The notes below the pieces were generated by a model. That model was not told the DNA's origin. It saw only the letters and a program-made list of their open reading frames with translations, and did not search any database. Positions 1-7,903 of a stretch of DNA of 17,960 nucleotides are shown here, piece by piece. Source of the DNA: JAJDIA01 sp031555145 (GTDB lineage Bacteria > Bacteroidota > Bacteroidia > Bacteroidales > Tannerellaceae); contig JAVBUR010000128.1 in assembly GCA_031555145.1 (NCBI GenBank), positions 1 through 17,960 on the forward strand, in the 5' to 3' direction. The position numbers and the translations under genes were made by a program. Position 1 is the stretch's first letter. The number at the start of each line of letters is the position of its first letter.

Positions 1-150
1 TCAGCGCCGCCGGTCGGGCAATTACGGCGGCGCTGACGCGGCGCATAAACATCACCCATCCTCCTGTCCGTGGGCTTGCACCCACGGCTACGAACACGAT
101 GCCCGTGACCGGGCATTCACCGCCGCTTTCAAATTTCGTTGGGTTTGAAA
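1..150. repeat. Cluster of GC-rich inverted repeats (REP-like)
   Basis: Four perfect inverted repeats with short loops lie head to tail. The strongest pairs bases 1-12 with 25-36 around a 12-nt loop and may extend past the window edge. None is followed by a T-run, so they are not ordinary intrinsic terminators. Stacked palindromes of this kind are typical of extragenic palindromic repeats. Whether copies exist elsewhere in the genome cannot be seen from this window. Confidence 0.5.
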
Positions 151-380
151 CCGCACTCACTTTCTGGTTTGCCAGCATTAGAGACTGCGGCTTCTTCATG
201 TTTTATCGAAATGACAACCGGCCTAATCTACACAGCCCGCATATTAGGGGTGACCGTAACATCTTTCCGCGTAAATAATTAACCCTTCTTGCTGCCCGCT
301 CTTTTATTTTTTGTACTTTAGGCCGCTGTTATGAAGTAGGTACTGTTTAACGATATTTTTAACTAATTAAATCTATAATC
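1..380. other. Gene-free left end with a cluster of hairpins
   Basis: No reading frame here is convincing. The first 150 bases hold four consecutive inverted repeats: a 12-bp perfect stem at 1-12/25-36, CCGTGGG/CCCACGG at about 68-87, ATGCCCG/CGGGCAT at about 100-117, and TTTCAAA/TTTGAAA at 127-133/144-150. Bases 151-300 carry nothing I can name, apart from a stretch near 190-217 that ends in tcgaaatgaca and resembles a decayed intergenic repeat. The last 80 bases are AT-rich and should carry the promoter of the oxidoreductase gene. A weak -7-like box, TACTTTAG, sits at 314-321 (one mismatch to TAnnTTTG). Confidence 0.6.
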
Positions 381-1547
381 ATGGAACACAGAAAACTTAG
401 AATGGGTATGATCGGTGGTGGAAGCGATGCTTTTATCGGAGCTATCCACCGCAGAGCGGCTTTTATGGACAATTTGGTTGAATTGGTATGCGGATGCTTC
501 AGTGTGGATCCAGCGATCTCCAGAAGTTCAGGACGTTCTTATTTCCTGCCCGAAAACCGGATATATGACACGTATCAGGAAATGTTCGAACGTGAAATGC
601 AACTCCCGAAGGAAGAACGGATGGACTTTGTGGCCATCGTAACACCCAACAAGTGGCACTTCGAACCGGCCATGATGGCTCTCGAACGGGGCTTCCATGT
701 GGTACTCGACAAGCCGATGACCTTCTCACTTGAAGAAGCCCACCTGCTGAAACAGAAAGTCGATGAAACCGGCCTCGTCTTCGCCCTCACCCATGTTTAC
801 ACCGGCTATCCCGCCGTGAAAGAGGCCAAAGCGCGCATTGCAAAAGGCGACCTCGGTAAGATCCGTCGCCTGTATGTGGAATATCCGCAAGGTTGGCTGG
901 CCGAACGAATCGAATTGCAGGGCGGTAACAATGCCGGTTGGCGCACCGACCCCAAACGTTCCGGTAAAGCCGGTTGTATCGGTGATATCGGTACTCATGC
1001 CTGGCACCTGAGCGAATACATCCTCGGACTGAAAGTGGAAGAACTCTGTGCCGAGTTGAATGCCTTCGTACCCGGACGTCCGATAGACGATGACGGCGCT
1101 GCCTTCCTGCGTTTCGAACAGGGCGTGAAAGGTGTATTGGTCGCTACACAGATTGCGATGGGTGAAGCCAACAATATCCGCATCCGCGTCTATGGAGAGA
1201 AAGGCGGACTGGAATGGCGACAGGAAGACCCGAACCAACTGGTACTGAAATGGGGCAACCGTCCGACAGAAATCTACCAGATAGGCAACAATACTTTTAT
1301 CGGTGACGAAGCCAAATGGAACACCCGTACACCAGCCGGACATCCCGAAGGGTTTATCGAAGCTTTTGCCAATATCTACCGTAACTTCGCCCTCACCGTC
1401 ATGGCGAAACTCAACGGCGAAACGCCTTGTGCTTCCTGCCTCGACTTTCCCGGCGTGGAAGACGGCCTGCGCGGTATGCAGTTCATCGAAACCATGGTCG
1501 AAGCCGGCTACAACGATGAGCAAAAATGGATGAAATGGATGGAATAA
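381..1547 (+). CDS. Gfo/Idh/MocA family NAD(P)-dependent oxidoreductase
   Basis: A cytoplasmic dehydrogenase of 388 residues, a normal length for the family, which oxidises or reduces sugar-type substrates using NAD(P). An N-terminal Rossmann fold is visible, with a glycine-rich loop MIGGGSD at residues 10-16. VAIVTPNKWH (84-93) follows, then DKP (110-112), the counterpart of the family's EKP motif with the usual catalytic lysine at 111. GDIGTHA at 201-207 gives the usual active-site Asp202 and His206. There is no signal peptide. The start follows an AT-rich leader without a Shine-Dalgarno site. It is 24 bases ahead of the beta-galactosidase gene on the same strand and probably co-transcribed, which suggests a role in handling a sugar released by that enzyme. 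The substrate cannot be read from the sequence. The family call is firm, the specificity open. Confidence 0.9.
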   Translation: MEHRKLRMGMIGGGSDAFIGAIHRRAAFMDNLVELVCGCFSVDPAISRSSGRSYFLPENRIYDTYQEMFEREMQLPKEERMDFVAIVTPNKWHFEPAMMALERGFHVVLDKPMTFSLEEAHLLKQKVDETGLVFALTHVYTGYPAVKEAKARIAKGDLGKIRRLYVEYPQGWLAERIELQGGNNAGWRTDPKRSGKAGCIGDIGTHAWHLSEYILGLKVEELCAELNAFVPGRPIDDDGAAFLRFEQGVKGVLVATQIAMGEANNIRIRVYGEKGGLEWRQEDPNQLVLKWGNRPTEIYQIGNNTFIGDEAKWNTRTPAGHPEGFIEAFANIYRNFALTVMAKLNGETPCASCLDFPGVEDGLRGMQFIETMVEAGYNDEQKWMKWME

Positions 1548-1571
1548 TTACCTACAAATAAATACATACAC

Positions 1572-4500
1572 ATGAAAGTACAACTATTCGCCTGCTGCCT
1601 CCTGTTCGCAGGAGGAACTGTTTTGGCGCAAACCAACGAGTGGCAGAACCCGGAGGTAAATGCAGTCAACCGGGCGCCTATGCACACCAACTATTTCGCT
1701 TACGAGAATGAAGCCGCCGCACAAAAAGGTTGCCGCGAGTCATCACTCAATTTCCTCTCGCTCAACGGCACGTGGAAGTTCCATTGGGTGAAGGATGCCG
1801 ACGCCCGTCCGACAGACTTCTTCCGCACCAACTATAACGACAAGGGATGGGCCGACATGCCCGTACCGGGTATCTGGGAAATGAACGGCTTCGGCGATCC
1901 GCTCTATGTAAATATCGGCTATGCCTGGCAAAGGCAATCGGAAGTCAATCTGGTTATCCCCACGCTGAACAACCACGTAGGCTCGTACCGTAAAGAGATC
2001 ATCCTCCCCGACGGATGGAAAGGCAAAGACATCGTCGCCCACTTCGGCTCGGTGACGTCCAATATCTACCTCTGGGTGAACGGCCAGTATGTAGGATACA
2101 GCGAAGACAGCAAGTTGGAAGCTGAATTCAATCTCTCCAAATACCTCAAACCGGGTAAAAACCTGATCGCCTTCCAGGTGTTCCGCTGGTGCGACGGTAC
2201 GTATCTGGAAGACCAGGACTTCTTCCGCTTGTCGGGCGTAGGACGCGATTGCTATCTCTATGCACGCAACTCGACACAGATCAGCGACATCCGTGTGACG
2301 CCCGATCTTGACGCTCAGTATAAAGACGGTAGCCTAAACATCAACCTGAGCCTGAAAGGTAGCGGCACGGTCGACCTGAAGCTGACCGACTGCCAGGGTA
2401 AGGAAGTAGCGACAGGCACAGTGAAAGGATCAGGCAAGCAATCAACCACGCTGAACGTAGCCAATCCTGCCAAGTGGACAGCCGAAACACCAGCGCTCTA
2501 CACGCTGACCGCGACCCTGAAATCAGGCAATAGTGTAATGGAAGTCATTCCCCTCAAGGTCGGCTTCCGCAAGATCGAACTGAAAGGGATAAATATCCTG
2601 GTCAACGGTCAACCGGTATTGTTCAAGGGCGTCAACCGCCACGAGATGGATCCCGACAGAGGCTATGTCGTTTCCCGCGAACGGATGATCCAGGATATCC
2701 AAATCATGAAGCAGTTCAATATCAACGCCGTCCGTACCTGCCACTATCCCGACAACAACCTGTGGTATGAGCTCTGCGACGAATACGGCCTGTATGTCAT
2801 CGCCGAAGCCAATGTGGAATCACACGGGATGGGATACGGCGATAAAACACTGGCGAAGAATCCCATCTATGCCAAAGCACACCTCGAACGTAACGAACGC
2901 AACGTACAACGGAGCTTCAACCATACCTCGATCATCTTCTGGTCGCTGGGTAACGAAGCCGGATTCGGTCCCAACTTTGAAGCCTGTTACACTTGGATCA
3001 AGAAAGAAGACCCTTCACGTGCTACGCAATACGAACAGGCGCATGGCAACAACTTCACCGACATCTACTGCCCGATGTACCTCGACTACCAACGTAGCGA
3101 GGCCTACTGCCAGAACAACCCCACCAAACCGCTTATCCAATGCGAATATGCCCATGCGATGGGTAATTCGATGGGAGGATTCAAGGAATATTGGGACCTG
3201 GTACGTAAATATCCGGCCTACCAGGGTGGCTTTATCTGGGACTTTGTCGACCAGTCGCTCCGCACCACTTCACCGGAAGGTATTTCATATTATGGCTATG
3301 GCGGTGACTTCAACCCCTACGATGCGTCGGATTATAACTTCTGCGACAACGGGTTGATCAGCCCCGACCGCAAGCCGAATCCGCATATGTATGAAGTAGG
3401 TTACTACCACCAGTCAATCTGGACAGAACCTATCGATCTGGCTAAAGGCGAAGTTAGCATATTCAACGAATACTTCTTCCGCAACCTGGATAACTACTAT
3501 GCCGAATGGGCACTACTGGCGAATGGCGAAACAGTACAAACCGGCCTCATCACCCAACTCGACGTACAACCACAGCAGAAGAAAACCTTCCGCCTCGATT
3601 ATACAACGGCCGACCTGTGCAAATGCAAAGAACTGCTGCTGAATATATCGTTCAAACTGAAGAAAGCCGAGCCGCTACTCCCCGCGGGTACAGTCATGGC
3701 CAAAAAGCAGATGACTGTCCGTCCCTACGAAGCTCCGGCATTGATTGTAGCCAACAAGGAAAAAATCAACCAGACCACCACACAACCGGTGATCAAAGAC
3801 CACGACATCAGATACCTGATCGTCGAGGGTGATAACTTCCTGATGGAATTCGATAAGAAAGACGGCTTCCTCTGTAAGTTCGACGTAAACGGCACGGCTA
3901 TGCTGAAAGCTGACGGAAAGCTGACGCCTAACTTCTGGCGCGCACCGACCGACAACGACTACGGCGCAAATCTCCAGAAACGCTATGCTGCCTGGAAGAA
4001 CCCCGGCACGAAGCTCACCGGCCTGACTAACAAGATGGAAAACGGGCTGGCTGTGGTAGAAGCCCTCTATACCCTGGAAGCTGTATCGGCTAAACTGACC
4101 ATCACGTATACAATCAATAATACCGGAACGATCAAGGTTACACAGGCAATGACCGCCGACCCGTCGGCCAAGGTATCGGAAATGTTCCGTTTCGGTATGC
4201 AGATGCCAGTAGCTAAAGCGCTGGATAAGATCAGCTACTATGGCCGTGGTCCGTTGGAAAACTATGCCGACCGTAATCACGTCACCGACCTGGGTCGTTA
4301 CAACCAGACGGTCGATGAGCAGTTCTATTCCTACATCCGTCCACAGGAAACAGGAACCAAGACGGATATCCGCTGGTGGCAGTTGCTCAGCACATCGGGC
4401 AATGGACTCTCGTTTGTATCGGAAGCTCCCTTCTCGGCTTCCGCCCTCCACTACTCCATCGAATCGCTGGACGACGGGATACAAAAAGACCAACGCCATT

Positions 4501-4676
4501 CCGAACTGGTTTCGAAGATAGACTATACCAACTTCTGCATCGACAAGGTACAGATGGGACTTGGATGCGTGAACACCTGGGGTGCCATGCCTCGTGAAGA
4601 ATACCGCCTGCCCTATGCAGACTATAGCTTCACGTTCGTGATCACACCGGTTTGTGGCTCTTACGGAAACCGTTAG
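1572..4676 (+). CDS. Secreted GH2 beta-galactosidase (LacZ-type)
   Basis: A 1034-residue glycoside hydrolase family 2 enzyme expected to release terminal beta-galactose from oligosaccharides. Residues 1-19 form a signal peptide with a probable cut after VLA19, so it is exported, probably to the periplasm; there is no lipobox cysteine at the cut. The LacZ domain order fits the length: jelly-roll sugar-binding domain (about 40-230), immunoglobulin-like domain (about 235-340), catalytic TIM barrel (about 345-640), then a linker domain and the C-terminal Bgal_small_N domain (about 750-1030). The acid/base glutamate is Glu462 in SLGNEAGFGPN and the nucleophile is Glu525 in PLIQCEYAHAMGNSMGG, matching E. 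coli LacZ Glu461 and Glu537. It follows the oxidoreductase gene by 24 bases and ends at a strong terminator. No SusC/SusD pair is in the window. Galactose specificity is likely from whole-length LacZ similarity, though some GH2 relatives act on other sugars. Confidence 0.95.
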   Translation: MKVQLFACCLLFAGGTVLAQTNEWQNPEVNAVNRAPMHTNYFAYENEAAAQKGCRESSLNFLSLNGTWKFHWVKDADARPTDFFRTNYNDKGWADMPVPGIWEMNGFGDPLYVNIGYAWQRQSEVNLVIPTLNNHVGSYRKEIILPDGWKGKDIVAHFGSVTSNIYLWVNGQYVGYSEDSKLEAEFNLSKYLKPGKNLIAFQVFRWCDGTYLEDQDFFRLSGVGRDCYLYARNSTQISDIRVTPDLDAQYKDGSLNINLSLKGSGTVDLKLTDCQGKEVATGTVKGSGKQSTTLNVANPAKWTAETPALYTLTATLKSGNSVMEVIPLKVGFRKIELKGINILVNGQPVLFKGVNRHEMDPDRGYVVSRERMIQDIQIMKQFNINAVRTCHYPDNNLWYELCDEYGLYVIAEANVESHGMGYGDKTLAKNPIYAKAHLERNERNVQRSFNHTSIIFWSLGNEAGFGPNFEACYTWIKKEDPSRATQYEQAHGNNFTDIYCPMYLDYQRSEAYCQNNPTKPLIQCEYAHAMGNSMGGFKEYWDLVRKYPAYQGGFIWDFVDQSLRTTSPEGISYYGYGGDFNPYDASDYNFCDNGLISPDRKPNPHMYEVGYYHQSIWTEPIDLAKGEVSIFNEYFFRNLDNYYAEWALLANGETVQTGLITQLDVQPQQKKTFRLDYTTADLCKCKELLLNISFKLKKAEPLLPAGTVMAKKQMTVRPYEAPALIVANKEKINQTTTQPVIKDHDIRYLIVEGDNFLMEFDKKDGFLCKFDVNGTAMLKADGKLTPNFWRAPTDNDYGANLQKRYAAWKNPGTKLTGLTNKMENGLAVVEALYTLEAVSAKLTITYTINNTGTIKVTQAMTADPSAKVSEMFRFGMQMPVAKALDKISYYGRGPLENYADRNHVTDLGRYNQTVDEQFYSYIRPQETGTKTDIRWWQLLSTSGNGLSFVSEAPFSASALHYSIESLDDGIQKDQRHSELVSKIDYTNFCIDKVQMGLGCVNTWGAMPREEYRLPYADYSFTFVITPVCGSYGNR

Positions 4677-4694
4677 GTTACGAGTATATAAAAG

Positions 4695-4723
4695 AAAAGG
4701 GGGCTTCGATGGAGCCCCCTTTT
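4695..4723. terminator. Bidirectional intrinsic terminator between lacZ-type gene and thi4
   Basis: GGGGGCT (4699-4705) pairs perfectly with AGCCCCC (4713-4719) around a 7-nt loop. Flanking AAAA and TTTT extend the stem to 11 bp and supply the U-run on either strand. It ends the beta-galactosidase unit (stop at 4676) and the convergent thi4 unit (stop at 4735). Confidence 0.85.
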
Positions 4724-4734
4724 CATTTCAACAC

Positions 4735-5505
4735 TTACGCTTTCAGCTTCTCGCAGATCAGCTCCGCCGCTTTCTTGCCGCTCAGGAGCATGCCACCGAA
4801 GATGGGCCCCATGCGGAAGCTGCCGCTGACGCCGTTGGCAGCCATGCCGGAAACAAAAAGGCCGGGGTAGATTTCCTTGGTATTCTCTACCGTGGTCTGT
4901 TCACCCAGTTCGACGTTGAGCGAACGTTCGCCAACAACACCGCCCGTAGGCGTATTCAATCGGATACTGTTTTTACGGGCGACGGTGCGTGCTACTTCAC
5001 AATCATGGCCGGTACCTTCCAACACAGTCCGCGCCATAATAGTCAGCGGATCCACATGCATGCCTTCCCGCATCACAGGCGCCCAATTGACAACGACTCC
5101 CGCTACGGTATCGTTATGGAATACCACATCTTCTACCGAATAGCAGTTGAAGATGGTTGCTCCCGCCTTCGTCGCCTGATAGATTAACGCCGCCGTGGTA
5201 TGCACCGAATCCAGGATATACGTCCCGTTACCCGCCGTCTGGTAGCTGACGCCCAGTTCGTGGACGATCGGCATCGCTTCTTCCTGTACCACAATATCAT
5301 TAAACATCATAGCACCACCCCACATGCCTCCGCCCGGAGCCAGCTTACGATCAAAAAGGGCGACTTGCTTCCCGGCTTTCGCCAGGTACCATGCCGCCAC
5401 TAACCCGGAAGGGCCACCACCCACGATCGCCACATCCACCGATAAATTACGCTTAAGTTTTGCAAAATAGGAATCAATGATTCCTGCTGAAACAATCTGT
5501 TCCAT
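4735..5505 (-). CDS. thi4: Sulfide-dependent thiazole synthase, Thi4 family
   Basis: Makes the thiazole half of thiamine from NAD, glycine and sulfide; cytoplasmic and iron-dependent in this family. The FAD/NAD-binding motif GGGPSG lies at residues 29-34, followed by PGGGMWGGAMMF, then HVDPLTI, and the C-terminal block SGMAANGVSGSFRMGPIFGGM. The residue before VDP is His150, where yeast Thi4 has its sacrificial Cys205. Histidine here marks the catalytic, free-sulfide-using type known from methanogens. I chose ATG 5505 (256 residues); an in-frame TTG two codons upstream is less likely. The gene stands alone, with no other thiamine gene in the window, and sits behind a TPP riboswitch, so transcription or translation should fall when thiamine pyrophosphate is plentiful. 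Family assignment is very secure. Confidence 0.95.
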   Translation of the reverse strand: MEQIVSAGIIDSYFAKLKRNLSVDVAIVGGGPSGLVAAWYLAKAGKQVALFDRKLAPGGGMWGGAMMFNDIVVQEEAMPIVHELGVSYQTAGNGTYILDSVHTTAALIYQATKAGATIFNCYSVEDVVFHNDTVAGVVVNWAPVMREGMHVDPLTIMARTVLEGTGHDCEVARTVARKNSIRLNTPTGGVVGERSLNVELGEQTTVENTKEIYPGLFVSGMAANGVSGSFRMGPIFGGMLLSGKKAAELICEKLKA

Positions 5506-5535
5506 AGTCAATCAATAAATAAATGTTACAAATAA

Positions 5536-5560
5536 GAGAGCACATAGAGGCAACGCTCTC
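5536..5560 (-). terminator. Possible expression-platform hairpin between TPP riboswitch and thi4
   Basis: On the - strand GAGAGC and GCTCTC pair perfectly around a 13-nt loop, just after the riboswitch aptamer, and are followed by a weak T-rich stretch (TTATTTG). It could be the switchable terminator of the riboswitch, or only a spacer stem. The U-tract is poor, so control of translation remains possible. Confidence 0.35.
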
Positions 5561-5569
5561 CGATAGTTA

Positions 5570-5662
5570 TACACTACCTACATCCCTGCGCCGGCATTAT
5601 CCGTATCAGGTTCAATGGGTATGATCTCAGCCTGTAAAGTAAGGCACCCCTATAAAGTGGGA
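5570..5662 (-). promoter_or_regulatory. TPP riboswitch (THI element)
   Basis: Read on the - strand, the leader carries the hallmark aptamer blocks in order: GGGGTGCC, GGCTGAGA (complement at 5625-5632), ACCC, TTGAACCTGAT, GGATAATGCCGGCG and AGGGA. The CTGAGA loop binds the pyrimidine end of thiamine pyrophosphate and the GGATAATGCCGGCG region helps bind the pyrophosphate. CACT/AGTG ends allow closure of P1. The aptamer ends about 65 bases before the thi4 ATG. Edges are approximate. Confidence 0.95.
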
Positions 5663-5663
5663 G

Positions 5664-5671
5664 CAAAAATA
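5664..5671 (-). promoter_or_regulatory. Probable -7 box of the thi4 promoter
   Basis: TATTTTTG on the - strand matches the Bacteroidetes -7 consensus TAnnTTTG and would start transcription at about 5657, just ahead of the TPP aptamer. A CTTG about 18 bases further upstream could be the -33 element. The same bases are the T-run of the preceding terminator. Confidence 0.45.
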
Positions 5672-5673
5672 CA

Positions 5674-5699
5674 AAACCTCCCGGATTATCAAGAGGTTT
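5674..5699 (-). terminator. Intrinsic terminator after the cytidylate-kinase-like gene
   Basis: AAACCTC and GAGGTTT pair over 7 bp around a 12-nt loop, followed on the - strand by TTGTATTTTTG. It lies 20 bases past the stop at 5719. Confidence 0.6.
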
Positions 5700-5718
5700 A
5701 TGCGGAAAAAAGACTGTG

Positions 5719-6363
5719 TTATCCGAAATGCGGTGGACGCAAGTTGCGTTTTCGCTCTACCAGGTCTTTGATGAAGGCGACGGATTCGTCGACGCCAAGC
5801 AGGGAAAGATTGATAGAGAAATGATAGGAAGCGGAAGCACCCCAGGTTTTATTTGTATAGTAGTTGTAATAGGCAGCGCGGGATTTATCAGTTTTGACCA
5901 TCTGTTCTTTGGCCACCTCTTCGGATACGTTTTCACCGACCATAACACGACGAATGCGGCTTTCTCTCGTATCGTGGATAAAGAGGCTGATCAATGCCGG
6001 GTCGTCGCGGAGGATGTAATCGGCACAGCGGCCGACGATCACGCATGATTCCGTATCCGCCAGGTTACGGATGGCATCACTCTGTATCTTGAACAAGCCG
6101 TCGTTCGACAGAATATTGGCATATGGCATATATCCGCCACCCATATAGGTATAACCTGTGTTGAGGGCATACGCCATACGGTTCGACGTCTGCTCATCGG
6201 CTTTGGCGAAGAAGTCTTCCGCCAAGCCGCTTTCACGAGCGGCAATAGCCATCAGTTCTTTATCGTAATAGCCAATACCCAACTCTGTAGCCAACTTCTT
6301 CCCTACTTCACGGCCACCACTGCCGAACTGTCGGCCAATGGTCAAAATGATCTTGTTACTCAT
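5719..6363 (-). CDS. Cytidylate kinase-like family protein
   Basis: A 214-residue P-loop kinase of the cytidylate-kinase-like family (AAA_26 type), common in Bacteroidetes and distinct from canonical Cmk. The nucleotide-binding loop GRQFGSGGREVGKKLA spans residues 10-25. YYDKEL (32-37) follows, and IVGRCADYIL further on is typical of this family. The real substrate is not established for most members, so nucleoside-monophosphate kinase activity is inference. ATG 6363 is chosen because GGGAG lies 5 bases upstream; an in-frame ATG at 6384 lacks such a site. It follows the MATE exporter gene by 48 bases and is probably read through from it, with a possible internal promoter at 6392-6399. Confidence 0.88.
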   Translation of the reverse strand: MSNKIILTIGRQFGSGGREVGKKLATELGIGYYDKELMAIAARESGLAEDFFAKADEQTSNRMAYALNTGYTYMGGGYMPYANILSNDGLFKIQSDAIRNLADTESCVIVGRCADYILRDDPALISLFIHDTRESRIRRVMVGENVSEEVAKEQMVKTDKSRAAYYNYYTNKTWGASASYHFSINLSLLGVDESVAFIKDLVERKRNLRPPHFG

Positions 6364-6391
6364 ATTTACTCCCGGTTTATTCACATACGTA

Positions 6392-6399
6392 CAAATATA
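6392..6399 (-). promoter_or_regulatory. Possible internal promoter for the cytidylate-kinase-like gene
   Basis: TATATTTG matches the Bacteroidetes -7 consensus in the 48-base gap after the MATE gene, about 29 bases before ATG 6363. No clear -33 TTTG accompanies it. Confidence 0.3.
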
Positions 6400-6411
6400 T
6401 AAAAAAGATAC

Positions 6412-7761
6412 TTACACATCCGTTTTCATCTTCCGGAATTGATTCATTAAGACAAAGAAAGTGATGATAGCCGCCGTACAATCGGCCAACGGCATACTGA
6501 TCCACACCCCGAGCGTACCCAACACATGCGGCAGGATCAGCAGGAACGGGATCAAGAAAATCAACTGGCGTGCCAGCGACAGAAAGATCGACTTGTTCGA
6601 CATCCCGATCGAAAGGAAGAAGTTGGTTGCCACCATCTGGAAACCTACCAAGGGAAAAGCCGCCAGCACCACACGTAATCCAGAGACTGAAAGATCTATC
6701 AATTCGCGATCGGAGGTAAACATCCGCACAATCAGTTCGGGCAGGAATTGACCCAGCAGAAAGCCGGTGGTAGCAATACCGATTCCCCATTTCATTGTCA
6801 ATATGGTCACATCCTTTACCCTCCTGAACTGGCGGGCACCGTAGTTATATCCGGCGATGGGCTGCATACCCTGATTCATTCCCATAATGATCATGATAAA
6901 CAGGAACACGATGCGGTTGATAATACCATAGGCGCCAATCGCCAGGTCGCCACCATGCTCCTTCAACCCCCGGTTGATCAGTATCACGACCAAGCACGAA
7001 CAGGCATTCATCAGGAAAGGAGACATCCCGATATACATAATTTCCTTTACCAGGTTGGCACGCAAGGCATAGATCCCTTTTTGGAAATGGATCAGGCGTG
7101 TTTTATCAGACAATCGATAGACCTGATACCCCAACGAGATCACCTGCGCAATCACCGTCGCAAAAGCCGACCCGCGTATTCCCCAGCCAAAGCCAAAGAT
7201 AAAAAGCGGGTTCAGCACACAGTTGATCACAACCGACGCCAACGTGGTATACATGGCTATCTGCGGATAACCCGATGAGCGCAGCACGGCATTCAGTCCA
7301 AGATACATATGCGTCACCACATTCCCGCAGAGGATAATCTGCATAAAATCGCGCGCATACGTAATGGTATGCTCGCTCGCCCCGAAGAAATAGAGTACGG
7401 GATCAAGAAAGATCAGTCCAACAACGGTAAAGACAATACCCAGGATCAGATTCAGCGTCAACACATTGCCCAGGACCTTATTGGCGGCTTCATAGTCCCT
7501 CTGCCCCAGCTTCAACGAGAGAAGCGTAGCAGCTCCCGCCCCCACCAGCGAACCGAAAGCCGCCGCCAGATTCATGATTGGGAAAGTAAGTGCCAGGCCG
7601 GAAATAGCATACGCTCCCACCCCATGCCCGATAAAGATGCTATCGGCAATATTATACAACGAAGAGGCGGTCATGGCAATAATAGCAGGAACAGCGTATT
7701 GCGACAATAGTTTACTAATCGGTAAGGTACCCAGGGCTAAAGGAGAGTTTTGCTTATTCAT
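6412..7761 (-). CDS. MATE family multidrug/toxin efflux transporter
   Basis: A 449-residue inner-membrane protein, expected to export cationic drugs or metabolites in exchange for Na+ or H+. Length and hydrophobic profile fit 12 transmembrane helices in two similar halves. The start, LPISKLLSQYAVPAIIAM, is characteristic of bacterial MATE proteins, as are SLYNIADSIFIGHGVG (residues 41-56) and the later GMNQGMQPIAGYNYGA. ATG 7761 is the only good start. TATCTTTA at 7767-7774 is a one-mismatch -7 box, which would leave an almost leaderless transcript. It is the first gene of a probable two-gene unit with the cytidylate-kinase-like gene. The substrate cannot be predicted. Confidence 0.93.
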   Translation of the reverse strand: MNKQNSPLALGTLPISKLLSQYAVPAIIAMTASSLYNIADSIFIGHGVGAYAISGLALTFPIMNLAAAFGSLVGAGAATLLSLKLGQRDYEAANKVLGNVLTLNLILGIVFTVVGLIFLDPVLYFFGASEHTITYARDFMQIILCGNVVTHMYLGLNAVLRSSGYPQIAMYTTLASVVINCVLNPLFIFGFGWGIRGSAFATVIAQVISLGYQVYRLSDKTRLIHFQKGIYALRANLVKEIMYIGMSPFLMNACSCLVVILINRGLKEHGGDLAIGAYGIINRIVFLFIMIIMGMNQGMQPIAGYNYGARQFRRVKDVTILTMKWGIGIATTGFLLGQFLPELIVRMFTSDRELIDLSVSGLRVVLAAFPLVGFQMVATNFFLSIGMSNKSIFLSLARQLIFLIPFLLILPHVLGTLGVWISMPLADCTAAIITFFVLMNQFRKMKTDV

Positions 7762-7903
7762 GCCCGTAAAGATACGATAGTTTCATGCCTCCTCATCCCC
7801 TCTGCCTGCATATATTAACAATAATAAACCAAAAGAAGTGAGGCAATCTCCCATATAATGCCCACTTTTGAAACCTAAATCACACATTACATCATTCACG
7901 ATC

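Noticed and set aside
726..1523. Long - strand open frame opposite the oxidoreductase gene
   Set aside because: It is a shadow: composition is unlike a folded protein and the + strand frame carries clear family motifs.
3675..4499. 274-codon - strand frame inside the beta-galactosidase gene
   Set aside because: It is antisense to the conserved C-terminal domain of the GH2 enzyme, with no recognisable motif or start context.
4654..5187. + strand frame running across the terminator and antisense to thi4
   Set aside because: It overlaps the lacZ-type stop and a strong terminator, and is antisense to an unmistakable Thi4.
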